DNA of 11,002 nucleotides from Candidatus Pacearchaeota archaeon (GCA_002688335.1 NZCQ01000044.1:1-11002), one strand, 5' to 3'; numbered from the stretch's first letter, positions 1 through 5,799 are shown. Notes: generated from the sequence alone by a model not told the origin. Made by a program: numbers and translations.

Positions 1-14
1 ACAAGGGGATTCAA

Positions 15-69
15 CAAAAGTTCAGGCAGGAAACTTTTGCAGCAAATTAAGTGTAAAACGCAAAAGTTT
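15..69. repeat. Three inverted/direct copies of an AAAAGTT half-site
   Basis: CAAAAGTT at 15-22 is the exact reverse complement of AACTTTTG at 32-39, and AAACTTTTGC at 31-40 is the exact reverse complement of GCAAAAGTTT at 60-69. The middle copy can therefore pair with either neighbour. The cluster ends about 13 nt before the TATA element of antitoxin 1. It could be an operator set for that promoter, or the 3' hairpin of a gene lying left of the window. The sequence does not decide between these. Confidence 0.45.
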
Positions 70-81
70 ACAAACAGCAAA

Positions 82-90
82 TTATATAAA
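82..90 (+). promoter_or_regulatory. TATA element of antitoxin 1
   Basis: TTATATAAA is centred about 25 nt upstream of the ATG at 111, the distance expected for a leaderless archaeal transcript. No Shine-Dalgarno motif precedes the ATG. Confidence 0.6.
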
Positions 91-110
91 CATACAATCC
101 ATATAATCCC

Positions 111-260
111 ATGAATCAAGAAACAATAACAATCTCAAAAGAAGACTTTGAAAAACTAAAGAAAAAGTCAGAGATAGCCGATGATGCTCTGGTCCAACTT
201 AAACTAAGCTTAGAAGATCTGAAAAATGGCAGGATTAGCAAATTTCTAGAAAGTTCTTAA
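111..260 (+). CDS. Small RelB-like antitoxin (antitoxin 1)
   Basis: This is a 49-residue acidic/helical protein. It starts MNQETITISKEDFEKLK and ends with SLEDLKNGRISKF. The same two blocks (ETITISKE at the N-terminus, SLEDLKxGRI near the C-terminus) occur in the 68-residue protein at 2162-2368, so the two are paralogues. The C-terminal SLEDLK-GRI pattern resembles archaeal RelB-type antitoxins, which wrap around a RelE toxin and neutralise it. Its likely partner is the convergent toxin gene, whose last 15 nt overlap its own last 15 nt (246-260). The usual antitoxin-toxin tandem operon is absent. There is no complete DNA-binding domain, so autoregulation, if any, would need the toxin or another factor. 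The start is set by a TATA element 25 nt upstream. Confidence 0.7.
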   Translation: MNQETITISKEDFEKLKKKSEIADDALVQLKLSLEDLKNGRISKFLESS

Positions 261-551
261 TAACTCAAAAAAGTTATCTCTATTCTTTATAACGAAGTCT
301 ATTATCTTCTGTTGATCCTTTTTGGATGCAAATGAGACAAATAATAGTCTCTTAGCATTTTCGTCAACCAAAAAATAAAGTCTTTTGTTTAGATATTTTT
401 TCTCTCTAAACCAAGTAAATTGCAAGGGCTTCCCTGTAACTTGAAATTCCAATTGATCCTTAATCTTATTAATCCAATCTTGTTCATCCCTATCCAAGGC
501 ATAAAATAACTTGTTAAACGAATCTGTCGAATAAACCTCATAATTTTTCAT
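246..551 (-). CDS. RelE/ParE-family toxin (toxin 1)
   Basis: This 101-residue protein is a probable mRNA interferase of the RelE/ParE superfamily. The pattern is typical: an N-terminal strand NYEVYSTDSF, a helical middle, a basic block (REKKYLNKRLYFLV), then LLFVSFASKKDQQKIIDFV. Most of the second half aligns by eye with toxin 2 (EKRLEDKRMYYLVFD, AISNKKSQQKMIDFI). The ATG at 551 is preferred over a further-upstream ATG at 578: it gives the same N-terminus as toxin 2 and lies 4 nt after the stop of the PIN-like gene, whereas the longer form would overlap that gene by 23 nt. It is the last gene of a three-gene minus-strand operon, and its antitoxin is encoded opposite. No experimental activity can be inferred from sequence alone. 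Confidence 0.75.
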   Translation of the reverse strand: MKNYEVYSTDSFNKLFYALDRDEQDWINKIKDQLEFQVTGKPLQFTWFREKKYLNKRLYFLVDENAKRLLFVSFASKKDQQKIIDFVIKNRDNFFELLRTF

Positions 552-555
552 AATA

Positions 556-1251
556 TCAGACAACCTTCCCCATCTCAATCAACTGTCTAACTTCTTTCTC
601 ACTAATAGAACATCCCTTAAACTTAACTCCATAAAGCATTGCCTCCAAAGTCCTAGGATCTTTTAATTTAAACAACCCTTTTCTATAAGCAATATAAACT
701 AGTTCCGTACTCCTTATAATTTTAAAATCCCTAAGCAAATCATAATTACCTTTATCAGCACTAACAGATGTATGAAACTTCTTCTCAAAAAGCTTCCTCA
801 TATTTCCAGGATTCTCCGATAAAACTCTAGCTGTCCTCTCATCAACCACTATTGGAACATCTAAACCACACTTTCTCTTCATAATAGTAGATAAAGCAAA
901 AGCAGCAGCCTCTCCCTTATCAATTATATGCAAATACTTCTTCTTAGTCCTAAATGTATTATTAGTCTTATTAATAATTCCATCCCTAATTTCCCTAAGT
1001 TCATCAACCTCTCCCTTAGATAAATCTGCAAGCTTAATAACTCCCTTTTTATAAAGCCTCTCCAGTCTCAAAGCTTCTAGTTCAAATCTCTTTATACCCA
1101 AGGGCTTATCAATAACCTCCTTCTTAACCTCCTTAGTTATCAAAAAATCTCCTTTAAAATTTTCTTTCAATCCTTCAAGTAAATATAATATCCCATTCAT
1201 AGAGAAATTGATAAGGGGTCCTGCATCAAAAATTAAACAATTGCATTTCAT
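556..1251 (-). CDS. PIN-like nuclease-domain protein
   Basis: This 231-residue protein has an N-terminal PIN-like signature, LIFDAGPLINFSMNG, with the first metal-ligand candidate at Asp9. Further acidic candidates are Glu41/Glu45 (KEVKKEV), Asp111/Glu114 in DKGEAAAFAL, and Asp137/Glu138 in VVDERTARVL. PIN domains are metal-dependent RNases and many serve as VapC-type toxins. At 231 residues it is longer than a typical VapC (about 130), with an insertion around 50-105 and a C-terminal extension from about 180. Its start ATG overlaps the stop of the upstream gene as ATGA (1248-1251), which suggests translational coupling. Toxin 1 follows after 4 nt. The upstream protein is the natural candidate for an antitoxin or partner. 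PIN assignment is fairly secure; the toxin role is inferred from context. Confidence 0.6.
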   Translation of the reverse strand: MKCNCLIFDAGPLINFSMNGILYLLEGLKENFKGDFLITKEVKKEVIDKPLGIKRFELEALRLERLYKKGVIKLADLSKGEVDELREIRDGIINKTNNTFRTKKKYLHIIDKGEAAAFALSTIMKRKCGLDVPIVVDERTARVLSENPGNMRKLFEKKFHTSVSADKGNYDLLRDFKIIRSTELVYIAYRKGLFKLKDPRTLEAMLYGVKFKGCSISEKEVRQLIEMGKVV

Positions 1252-1802
1252 TCAAAAATCTCCTCAGCCAGTTTAACTCTTTCTCTTATGGGCATAGTTA
1301 CCGCAAGGTTCACATCCGGCTTATGCCCTGCATATTCAGAAACTTCCCAAATACTAACTCCCAAAAGTCTAGCAGTTCTTTCCATGGAAATTCCCTGATC
1401 GTAAACCTTCGACGCCTTATTTATCCTAGCCTTCCTAAAAACATCACTCAAATAAAGCTTTAATCTCCCAGTCAATCCTTGCAATAGCTTACTATTCTGC
1501 TTAATCTCATCCCTAAACCCTCCCATGTCCTCCCTCTCCAAGGCCTTTATCATCTCATTAATGTTCATCAAGAAACCCTTGTAAAACCTATCCCAATTTT
1601 TCTCCTTCTTATAACTCTCCCTCTCAATCAATTTACTCAAAGCATAAATAATAACCGTAACCGAAAGAAGATCCGAATCCTGATGAACAGAAACATGTTC
1701 AATCACTTTATCACTCAAAATCTTAAGCCGAATATAATCTCTCTCCTGCAAAGACTTCTTAACCTTCCTCAAAATATTCAGAATATGCGCACTCTCTTCC
1801 AT
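1248..1802 (-). CDS. Helix-turn-helix-like partner of the PIN-like gene
   Basis: This 184-residue, largely helical protein is of unknown family. The first 130 residues are charged helices (for example LRKVKKSLQERDYIRLKI). Residues about 139-160, ISMERTARLLGVSIWEVSEYAG, read like a helix-turn-helix of the kind seen in UPF0175-like antitoxins. The protein ends with IRERVKLAEEIFE. It is the first gene of the operon with the PIN-like gene (4-nt ATGA overlap) and toxin 1. That position and the HTH-like segment suggest an antitoxin/repressor, but this is inference. The ATG at 1802 is chosen over an in-frame TTG at 1808 because the TATA element at 1823-1830 is centred 24-25 nt upstream of 1802, giving a leaderless mRNA. 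Confidence 0.55.
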   Translation of the reverse strand: MEESAHILNILRKVKKSLQERDYIRLKILSDKVIEHVSVHQDSDLLSVTVIIYALSKLIERESYKKEKNWDRFYKGFLMNINEMIKALEREDMGGFRDEIKQNSKLLQGLTGRLKLYLSDVFRKARINKASKVYDQGISMERTARLLGVSIWEVSEYAGHKPDVNLAVTMPIRERVKLAEEIFE

Positions 1803-1822
1803 AACCAATCAAATTGAAATAA

Positions 1823-1830
1823 TTATATAA
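1823..1830. promoter_or_regulatory. Palindromic TATA element shared by two divergent genes
   Basis: TTATATAA is its own reverse complement. Its centre (1826.5) lies 27 nt from the toxin 2 ATG at 1854 and 24 nt from the minus-strand ATG at 1802. No second TATA-like element is visible in the 51-nt gap between the two starts, so one element probably serves both directions. Confidence 0.6.
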
Positions 1831-1853
1831 AGGTTTAGTAATTTAATAGCCTG

Positions 1854-2165
1854 ATGAACTATAAAGTATTCACAAGTAAAGAGTTTGATAAACAAATTGA
1901 TGAGATCTCTGAAGAAGAAGCTAGGAGAATCTATAGTATATTCGAACAATTAAAAGAAAATCCCTATGTTGGAAATCAACTTCAAATTAAATCCTTAAAA
2001 GAGAAGAGATTGGAAGATAAGAGAATGTATTATCTAGTTTTTGATGATTTAAAATCAATTTTTATAATCGCAATAAGCAATAAAAAAAGTCAACAAAAAA
2101 TGATAGATTTTATCAAGAAAAATATTAATATTTATCGGAATATCTTAAAAGATAGAATAAATTAA
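1854..2165 (+). CDS. RelE/ParE-family toxin (toxin 2)
   Basis: This 103-residue RelE-superfamily protein begins MNYKVFTSKEFDKQID. It has a helical middle with LKENPYVGNQLQIKSL, then the basic EKRLEDKRMYYLVFD strand and the AISNKKSQQKMIDFIKKN end typical of archaeal RelE-like toxins. It is paralogous to toxin 1. The family cleaves mRNA, usually on the ribosome. The gene is convergent with antitoxin 2; the two stop codons share the 4-nt palindrome TTAA at 2162-2165. Transcription is probably leaderless, from the bidirectional TATA element 27 nt upstream. The toxin is thus not cotranscribed with its antitoxin but is divergently linked to the HTH/PIN/toxin 1 operon. Confidence 0.75.
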   Translation: MNYKVFTSKEFDKQIDEISEEEARRIYSIFEQLKENPYVGNQLQIKSLKEKRLEDKRMYYLVFDDLKSIFIIAISNKKSQQKMIDFIKKNINIYRNILKDRIN

Positions 2166-2368
2166 GCAACCCGCCTAATTCGGCCATGTTTTAAATCTTC
2201 CAAGCTAGCTTTAACTTGCCTCAATAAATCATCTTCTTCAACAGTTGTTTCATCTTCAGAACCAACAGTTTCGCTAAAGTCTCCTTTTAACTTCTCCTTC
2301 AACTCACTCAACTCTTTATTCATCTCATCAAACTTCTCCTTAGATATTGTTATAGTCTCAGCTTCCAT
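2162..2368 (-). CDS. RelB-like antitoxin (antitoxin 2)
   Basis: This 68-residue, highly acidic protein begins MEAETITISKEKFDEMN and ends VKASLEDLKHGRIRRVA. Both blocks match antitoxin 1. The extra length is a central acidic linker of about 20 residues (around 30-50) that antitoxin 1 lacks. It probably neutralises toxin 2, encoded opposite with stop codons interlocked. The ATG at 2368 is supported by AAATATAAAG on the minus strand at 2389-2398, centred 25 nt upstream. It lies downstream of, and in the same orientation as, the Lrp-like gene but has its own promoter. Confidence 0.7.
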   Translation of the reverse strand: MEAETITISKEKFDEMNKELSELKEKLKGDFSETVGSEDETTVEEDDLLRQVKASLEDLKHGRIRRVA

Positions 2369-2388
2369 TTAAGAAATAATCATTCAAA

Positions 2389-2398
2389 CTTTATATTT
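2389..2398 (-). promoter_or_regulatory. TATA element of antitoxin 2
   Basis: The minus strand reads AAATATAAAG, centred about 25 nt before the ATG at 2368, a leaderless arrangement. It lies inside the short gap behind the Lrp-like gene. Confidence 0.5.
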
Positions 2399-2410
2399 GT
2401 TTTGGTTGTC

Positions 2411-2902
2411 TTATTCAATCAAATCAACCATCCAATCATATTTATACTCTTGAATTACAGGAGTAATCTTTATTTCCTTAATAATTTTAGGAAATTTATG
2501 TCTGATTTGCCTAATGGTTTCATCAAAATCACTATAATCCTTTGCACAAGCTCCAATTGTAAAATCAAATTCCCCAGAGTTTTTTGCGACATACACTATT
2601 CTATTCTGTTGTTTTAGAAAATTAATAAATTTCCTCTCGTCATCTGGCTCAATATTATATGTGGAAAAGAAAACATAAGAATACAAGGGATATCCAATTT
2701 TTGCTGGATTAAGCATGGTATGATGAGCTCTAATCACGTTCTCTTTTTCAAGTTTCTTAATTCTATAAACCACTACATCTCTCGGTATCTTTGTTTTCCT
2801 TGCAATTTCCTGTATTGTCTGACGAGAATTAGTTTGAAGTTCACCAAGAATTTTTTTATCTTTGTTATCAAGCTTAACCTTTAAACCGTAATCCAGTTCC
2901 AT
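2411..2902 (-). CDS. Lrp/AsnC-family transcriptional regulator
   Basis: The protein is 163 residues, the usual Lrp/AsnC size. Residues about 12-58 form the N-terminal winged HTH: LDNKDKKILGELQTNSR, then IQEIARKTKIPRDVVVYRIK, then LEKENVI. Residues about 70-150 form the RAM effector/oligomerisation domain, with NSGEFDFTIGACAKD replacing the common GDYDL segment. The family forms dimers or octamers and responds to amino acids. The ATG at 2902 is chosen over an upstream TTG at 2920, because TTATATATAA at 2921-2930 is centred 24 nt before 2902 and the TTG would sit within 6 nt of it. The gene is divergent from the AsnRS-like gene starting at 3006. By analogy with E. coli asnC-asnA it may control that gene, but this is inferred from adjacency. 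Confidence 0.88.
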   Translation of the reverse strand: MELDYGLKVKLDNKDKKILGELQTNSRQTIQEIARKTKIPRDVVVYRIKKLEKENVIRAHHTMLNPAKIGYPLYSYVFFSTYNIEPDDERKFINFLKQQNRIVYVAKNSGEFDFTIGACAKDYSDFDETIRQIRHKFPKIIKEIKITPVIQEYKYDWMVDLIE

Positions 2903-2920
2903 ATCTTTTATAATAAGCAA

Positions 2921-2930
2921 TTATATATAA
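2921..2930 (-). promoter_or_regulatory. TATA element of the Lrp/AsnC-like gene
   Basis: TTATATATAA is palindromic and centred about 24 nt before the minus-strand ATG at 2902. No plus-strand start lies at the corresponding distance in the other direction, so it is used for the regulator only. Confidence 0.55.
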
Positions 2931-2967
2931 ATCTTTCCATAAAATAGGCAATTTATCATAAATAAAC

Positions 2968-2975
2968 TTTTATAG
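2968..2975 (+). promoter_or_regulatory. TATA-like element of the AsnRS-like gene
   Basis: TTTTATAG is centred about 34 nt before the ATG at 3006. A start site 26 nt downstream would leave a leader of about 8 nt. The 75-nt gap between the two TATA elements and the start leaves room for an Lrp-type operator, but I see no clear dyad in it. Confidence 0.4.
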
Positions 2976-3005
2976 TGAATTATTTTCAAATTTTTAGTAA
3001 GTAGA

Positions 3006-4034
3006 ATGAAAAATAACATAATGACAACAAAACTTGGAAAATTTGATCGGGCCAAATTTAATGCCCTAGTAAATGTAAGATCAGTTGCCTTAAAAGCATT
3101 AAGGGAGACCCTTTATAATCGCGGATTTACAGAAGTATCGACCTCTTCTTTAGTAAACGTGGCTGGATCTTGTGAAAATCCAAACGCCTCATTTTCATTA
3201 AATTATTATGGAAAAGAAGCGCATCTTTCACAAAGTGCTCAGATTCAATTAGAAGCATTAGTCATGAGATTAAAAAAAGGATTTTTTACAGTGAATAATA
3301 GTTTTAGAGAAGAACATTTTGACGATCCAGAAGCAAAGGGTAGAAGATTATCAGAATTTACATTAATTGAACCAGAGAAACCCTTCCTAAATCACACACC
3401 AGAAGAAGCACTAAATGAAATAATTATTGAACAAGAACTCATCATAAAATATGCAATTAAACAAGTCTTAAGAAACTGTGAGGAAGAATTAAAACTTTTT
3501 GGGGCAGACATATTCTTCTTAAAAAAAGTAATTAACACAAAATTTAACAAAATTACTCACAAGGGAGCGATTAAAATATTAAACAAAAAAGGATTTAGCT
3601 TAGATGAGGATGCGGACCTTGGTATCTTAGAGGAAAGAAAAGTCTTAGAGCATTTTAACAACATCCCAACATTTGTAACTAACTATCCGACAAAAATCAA
3701 GTTTTTCAATATGAAAAGAATGTACGATAAAGAGAGGGTTTTTAGTGTTGATCTTTTGATGCCCAGACTTGGAGAAACGACAGGGGGAGCGGTTAGAGAA
3801 GAAAATGGAGAAATAATTAAAAAAAGTTTAATTGATTCAAATATTGGGAAATTCTTGAAGAAAAAAGGTATTGATCCAATTTTACCGTTTCAAGAATATT
3901 TCAGCTTGTTTGATGAAGAAGATCCTATCTTAAGGGGAGGATTTGGGATTGGGTTCGAAAGGTTTATAGGGTTCTTACTCGATTCAAACGACATTATAGA
4001 AACAATATCATATAAGACAATGCAGCCCTCTTAA
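3006..4034 (+). CDS. AsnRS-like class II synthetase core, probable archaeal asparagine synthetase
   Basis: This 342-residue protein has a class II aminoacyl-tRNA synthetase catalytic core. The motif-1 region lies around residues 40-85 (ending LSQSAQIQLEAL). Motif 2 is at about 95-124, with Arg101 in SFREEH and SEFTLIEPE. The Asp/Asn-type active-site strand is DLLMPRLGETTGGAVRE. Motif 3 is GGFGIGFERFIGFLL at about 311-325, with Arg319. The protein starts at the core and lacks the N-terminal OB-fold that binds the anticodon in AsnRS (about 430 residues). Such truncated archaeal AsnRS relatives (AS-AR, described in Pyrococcus) make free asparagine from aspartate, ATP and an amino donor. That role fits here and fits the divergent Lrp/AsnC regulator. 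Alternatives are another stand-alone AsnRS/AspRS paralogue. A second ATG lies at codon 6. Confidence 0.72.
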   Translation: MKNNIMTTKLGKFDRAKFNALVNVRSVALKALRETLYNRGFTEVSTSSLVNVAGSCENPNASFSLNYYGKEAHLSQSAQIQLEALVMRLKKGFFTVNNSFREEHFDDPEAKGRRLSEFTLIEPEKPFLNHTPEEALNEIIIEQELIIKYAIKQVLRNCEEELKLFGADIFFLKKVINTKFNKITHKGAIKILNKKGFSLDEDADLGILEERKVLEHFNNIPTFVTNYPTKIKFFNMKRMYDKERVFSVDLLMPRLGETTGGAVREENGEIIKKSLIDSNIGKFLKKKGIDPILPFQEYFSLFDEEDPILRGGFGIGFERFIGFLLDSNDIIETISYKTMQPS

Positions 4035-4070
4035 CAAAAAAGATTTCGTCCATTCAACATAATAATCACC

Positions 4071-4080
4071 TTTTTATACA
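4071..4080 (+). promoter_or_regulatory. TATA element of the FCF1-like PIN gene
   Basis: TTTTTATACA is centred about 24 nt before the ATG at 4100, so the mRNA is probably leaderless. Confidence 0.5.
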
Positions 4081-4099
4081 TTCTTATACTATCTTACAT

Positions 4100-4486
4100 A
4101 TGAAAATAATATTAGACACAAACTTCCTCATCTACACAGCAAAAGAGAAGATAGATTACATAGAAGAGCTATCAAATCTCTTAAATGAAGATTACCAGCT
4201 GGTTGTCCCAGAAAAAGTGGTTAAAGAGCTAACAAGCCTAAAGAACGATAAACTAAAAAAGGTTTCAGGAAAAGATAAACATGCAGCAGATTTAGCCCTA
4301 AAACTCTTAAAATCTAATAAAATAAAAGAAATAAAAACAAAAGGAAAAACAGTTGATGAATCCATAATCAATCTTTCAAAAGAAAACAAAAAAAACATAG
4401 TCTGCACGTTAGATAGGGAAATGAGAAAAACTCTTGGAAGAGTTATCTTATTAAACAAGAATAAGCAATTAATTCTAACAAGCTAA
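4100..4486 (+). CDS. FCF1/Utp24-like PIN-domain protein (COG1412 type)
   Basis: The protein is 128 residues. It begins MKIILDTNFLIY with the first PIN aspartate at Asp6. VVPEKVVKELTSL carries the conserved glutamate, DESIINLSKEN the third acidic site, and CTLDREMRKTL the fourth. The order and the LDREM(R/K) block match the archaeal FCF1/Utp24-like family, whose eukaryotic member cleaves pre-18S rRNA. In many archaea this gene sits beside rpoE'. Here it is separated from rpo7 only by one minus-strand gene, which supports the identification over a VapC toxin. No antitoxin precedes it. Its TAA abuts the opposite gene's TAA with no spacer (palindrome TAATTA at 4484-4489). Confidence 0.78.
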   Translation: MKIILDTNFLIYTAKEKIDYIEELSNLLNEDYQLVVPEKVVKELTSLKNDKLKKVSGKDKHAADLALKLLKSNKIKEIKTKGKTVDESIINLSKENKKNIVCTLDREMRKTLGRVILLNKNKQLILTS

Positions 4487-4894
4487 TTATCCCAATATTT
4501 TTGTAAAAAGTCTTGGTATAACTTTGCTCTCGCTGCCAGTTCCAAAAACGTTTATTTTTCCTACCACCGAATCTCCTTTAATCGGCTGATAGGAAAAATA
4601 ATCATAATTATCCCTATAAGCTTGGCTTTTCATTAATTCAAAAGCAGCTGAGATAATGGATTCCTCATTACTACACTCTACCAATAAGGGAATACCCCTA
4701 TTAGGAATCTCCCTTAAATCCACATTAATTTCCAAGCCCTGAGATAAGGGTCCTCCATATTCATCAAAATATTTAAAGTAAAAAGTCCCATCTCTCCTTA
4801 TTTTTATCTCTTTTACTATGTAAAATAGTCCCGGATCAAATTCTTCAATAAACAAGGGAGCTCTTTCGCCAATTGCAATGGTTTCTGCTTTCAT
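4487..4894 (-). CDS. Hypothetical protein, 135 residues
   Basis: I do not recognise the family. The protein begins MKAETIAIGERAPLFIEEF and looks like a mixed alpha/beta, mostly soluble domain, with no membrane segment and no Cys/His cluster. It is rich in aromatic residues (YFKYFDEYGG, YDYFSY), and a central strand-helix pair reads IPLLVECSNEESIISAAFELM. The ATG at 4894 is preferred over TTG at 4906 because a palindromic TATA is centred 28 nt upstream. It is inserted in opposite orientation between two genes of the conserved cluster: stop-to-stop with the FCF1-like gene (0 nt) and head-to-head with rpo7, whose promoter it appears to share. A role linked to transcription is possible only by position. 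Confidence 0.6.
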   Translation of the reverse strand: MKAETIAIGERAPLFIEEFDPGLFYIVKEIKIRRDGTFYFKYFDEYGGPLSQGLEINVDLREIPNRGIPLLVECSNEESIISAAFELMKSQAYRDNYDYFSYQPIKGDSVVGKINVFGTGSESKVIPRLFTKILG

Positions 4895-4918
4895 ATCCAA
4901 AATCAATCAACAATAACC

Positions 4919-4926
4919 TTTATAAA
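4919..4926. promoter_or_regulatory. Palindromic TATA shared by rpo7 and the opposite gene
   Basis: TTTATAAA is its own reverse complement. Its centre, 4922.5, is 28.5 nt from both the plus-strand ATG at 4951 and the minus-strand ATG at 4894. The 56-nt gap holds no other TATA-like element, so a single element with exactly equal arms probably drives both genes. Confidence 0.6.
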
Positions 4927-4950
4927 TCTATATTTTCATCTATCTCTAAC

Positions 4951-5532
4951 ATGTTCTATGTAATTGAAGTAGAGGACTATGTCAGGGTAGAACCAAAGCT
5001 ATTTGGATTAAAAACTAGCGACGCTGTTGCAAAACAACTACAAAACACTTATGCAGATTATCATGACAAAGAAATAGGGGAAGTCATCGGCATAATTGAA
5101 GTACTAGAAGTTGGAGACGGAGTAATAATCCCTGAAGATGGGGCAGCATATTATCAATCAAAATTCAAACTTTTAGTCTGGAGGCCAGAACTACAAGAAT
5201 TAGTTTATGGAATAATTGAAGAAATAACTAACTTCGGAGCCTTCATAAACCTTGGAGTTATGAAGGGAATCATTCACATAAGCCAAACAATGGATGATTA
5301 TGTAACATTCTCAACAACTGGAACTCTTTTAGGAAAAGATTCAAAAAAAGTTCTCAAAAAAAGGGATGCATGTTTAGCAAGAATAGTTGCCCTATCATAT
5401 AAGGGAGACAATCCAAAGATCGGCCTGACAATGAGACAACCAGGATTAGGAAAATTAGACTGGATCTCAGAAGAAAAAAAGAAATCAAAAGCTTCAGCAA
5501 AAAAAGTAGCTAAAGAGGAAAAGGCAAAATAA
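4951..5532 (+). CDS. rpo7: DNA-directed RNA polymerase subunit Rpo7 (E')
   Basis: This 193-residue protein is the Rpb7 homologue that forms the polymerase stalk with Rpo4. Residues 1-78 are the N-terminal RNP-like domain (MFYVIEVEDYVRVEP; EIGEVIGIIEV; GDGVIIPEDGAAYY). Residues about 84-165 are the S1 RNA-binding domain (LVYGIIEEITNFGAFINLG; MKGIIHISQ; IGLTMRQPGLG). A lysine-rich tail of about 16 residues (178-193) follows. The family is usually 180-195 residues, so it is full length. An in-frame ATG at 4873 is rejected: it lies inside the opposite gene and upstream of the TATA. The gene starts the block rpo7, 26-codon ORF, spt4, rps24e. Confidence 0.95.
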   Translation: MFYVIEVEDYVRVEPKLFGLKTSDAVAKQLQNTYADYHDKEIGEVIGIIEVLEVGDGVIIPEDGAAYYQSKFKLLVWRPELQELVYGIIEEITNFGAFINLGVMKGIIHISQTMDDYVTFSTTGTLLGKDSKKVLKKRDACLARIVALSYKGDNPKIGLTMRQPGLGKLDWISEEKKKSKASAKKVAKEEKAK

Positions 5533-5533
5533 A

Positions 5534-5614
5534 ATGAAAGGAGAAAACTACTGGAATCTAAAACGCAAAATTCTTAGGAAGGTTGCATCTAGGAAACCTG
5601 GGTTTCCTGAATAA
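5534..5614 (+). CDS. 26-residue basic ORF between rpo7 and spt4
   Basis: The 26-codon frame begins MKGENYWNLKRKILRKV and ends SRKPGFPE. It starts 1 nt after the rpo7 stop and its TAA overlaps the spt4 ATG as TAATG (5612-5616), the geometry of translational coupling. It is strongly basic and aromatic. Its codons 20-25 contain a perfect inverted repeat. I cannot assign a family. It may be a real micropeptide, or simply spacer that happens to be open. Comparison with close relatives would separate these. Confidence 0.4.
   Translation: MKGENYWNLKRKILRKVASRKPGFPE
5591..5608 (+). promoter_or_regulatory. Hairpin just upstream of the spt4 start
   Basis: AGGAAAC CTGG GTTTCCT forms a 7-bp stem with a CTGG loop (the dyad is 8+8 around TG). 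It ends 5 nt before the spt4 ATG at 5614. It could control translation of spt4 or mark a processing site. It has no T-run, so it is not a terminator. Confidence 0.5.
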
Positions 5615-5799
5615 TGGCAAAAGAAAAAGCATGTAAACATTGTAAGCTGATATACCACGAAGCAAGCTGTCCTAGCTGCGGAAAGTCAGACACCTCAGAT
5701 AACTTCAAAGGCAAAGTAGAAATAGTTAACCCAGAAAACTCAGAGCTAGCCAAACAATTAAAGATAAATAAAAAAGGCACTTACGCCATTAAACTATAA
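5614..5799 (+). CDS. spt4: Transcription elongation factor Spt4 (RNAP subunit E'')
   Basis: This 61-residue zinc-finger protein has the zinc ligands CKHC near residues 7-10 and CPSC near 19-22. The end (GKVEIVNPENSELAKQL) matches archaeal Spt4/RpoE''. Spt4 pairs with the NGN domain of Spt5 and aids RNA polymerase processivity. Full length is about 60 residues, so it is complete. It lies downstream of rpo7, as in many archaea, with a 26-codon frame and a hairpin before its ATG and rps24e 11 nt after its stop. Confidence 0.92.
   Translation: MAKEKACKHCKLIYHEASCPSCGKSDTSDNFKGKVEIVNPENSELAKQLKINKKGTYAIKL

Noticed and set aside
1803..1808. TTG start extending the HTH-like gene (likewise TTG at 2920 for the Lrp gene and 4906 for the 135-residue gene)
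   Set aside because: In each case an ATG downstream sits 24-28 nt from the TATA centre, whereas the TTG would lie too close to or inside the promoter.
4192..4458. Minus-strand open frame of 88 codons inside the FCF1-like gene
   Set aside because: It is a shadow of a well-supported gene, with no promoter and low-complexity Phe/Ser/Leu composition. Similar long shadows occur inside rps24e and the cyclase.
4100..4486. VapC toxin
   Set aside because: The PIN protein has no antitoxin neighbour, matches the FCF1-like LDREM pattern and sits in the rpo7 neighbourhood.
4873..4950. N-terminal extension of Rpo7 from ATG 4873
   Set aside because: It runs through the opposite gene and the shared TATA, and Rpo7 proteins begin MFY-like directly at 4951.
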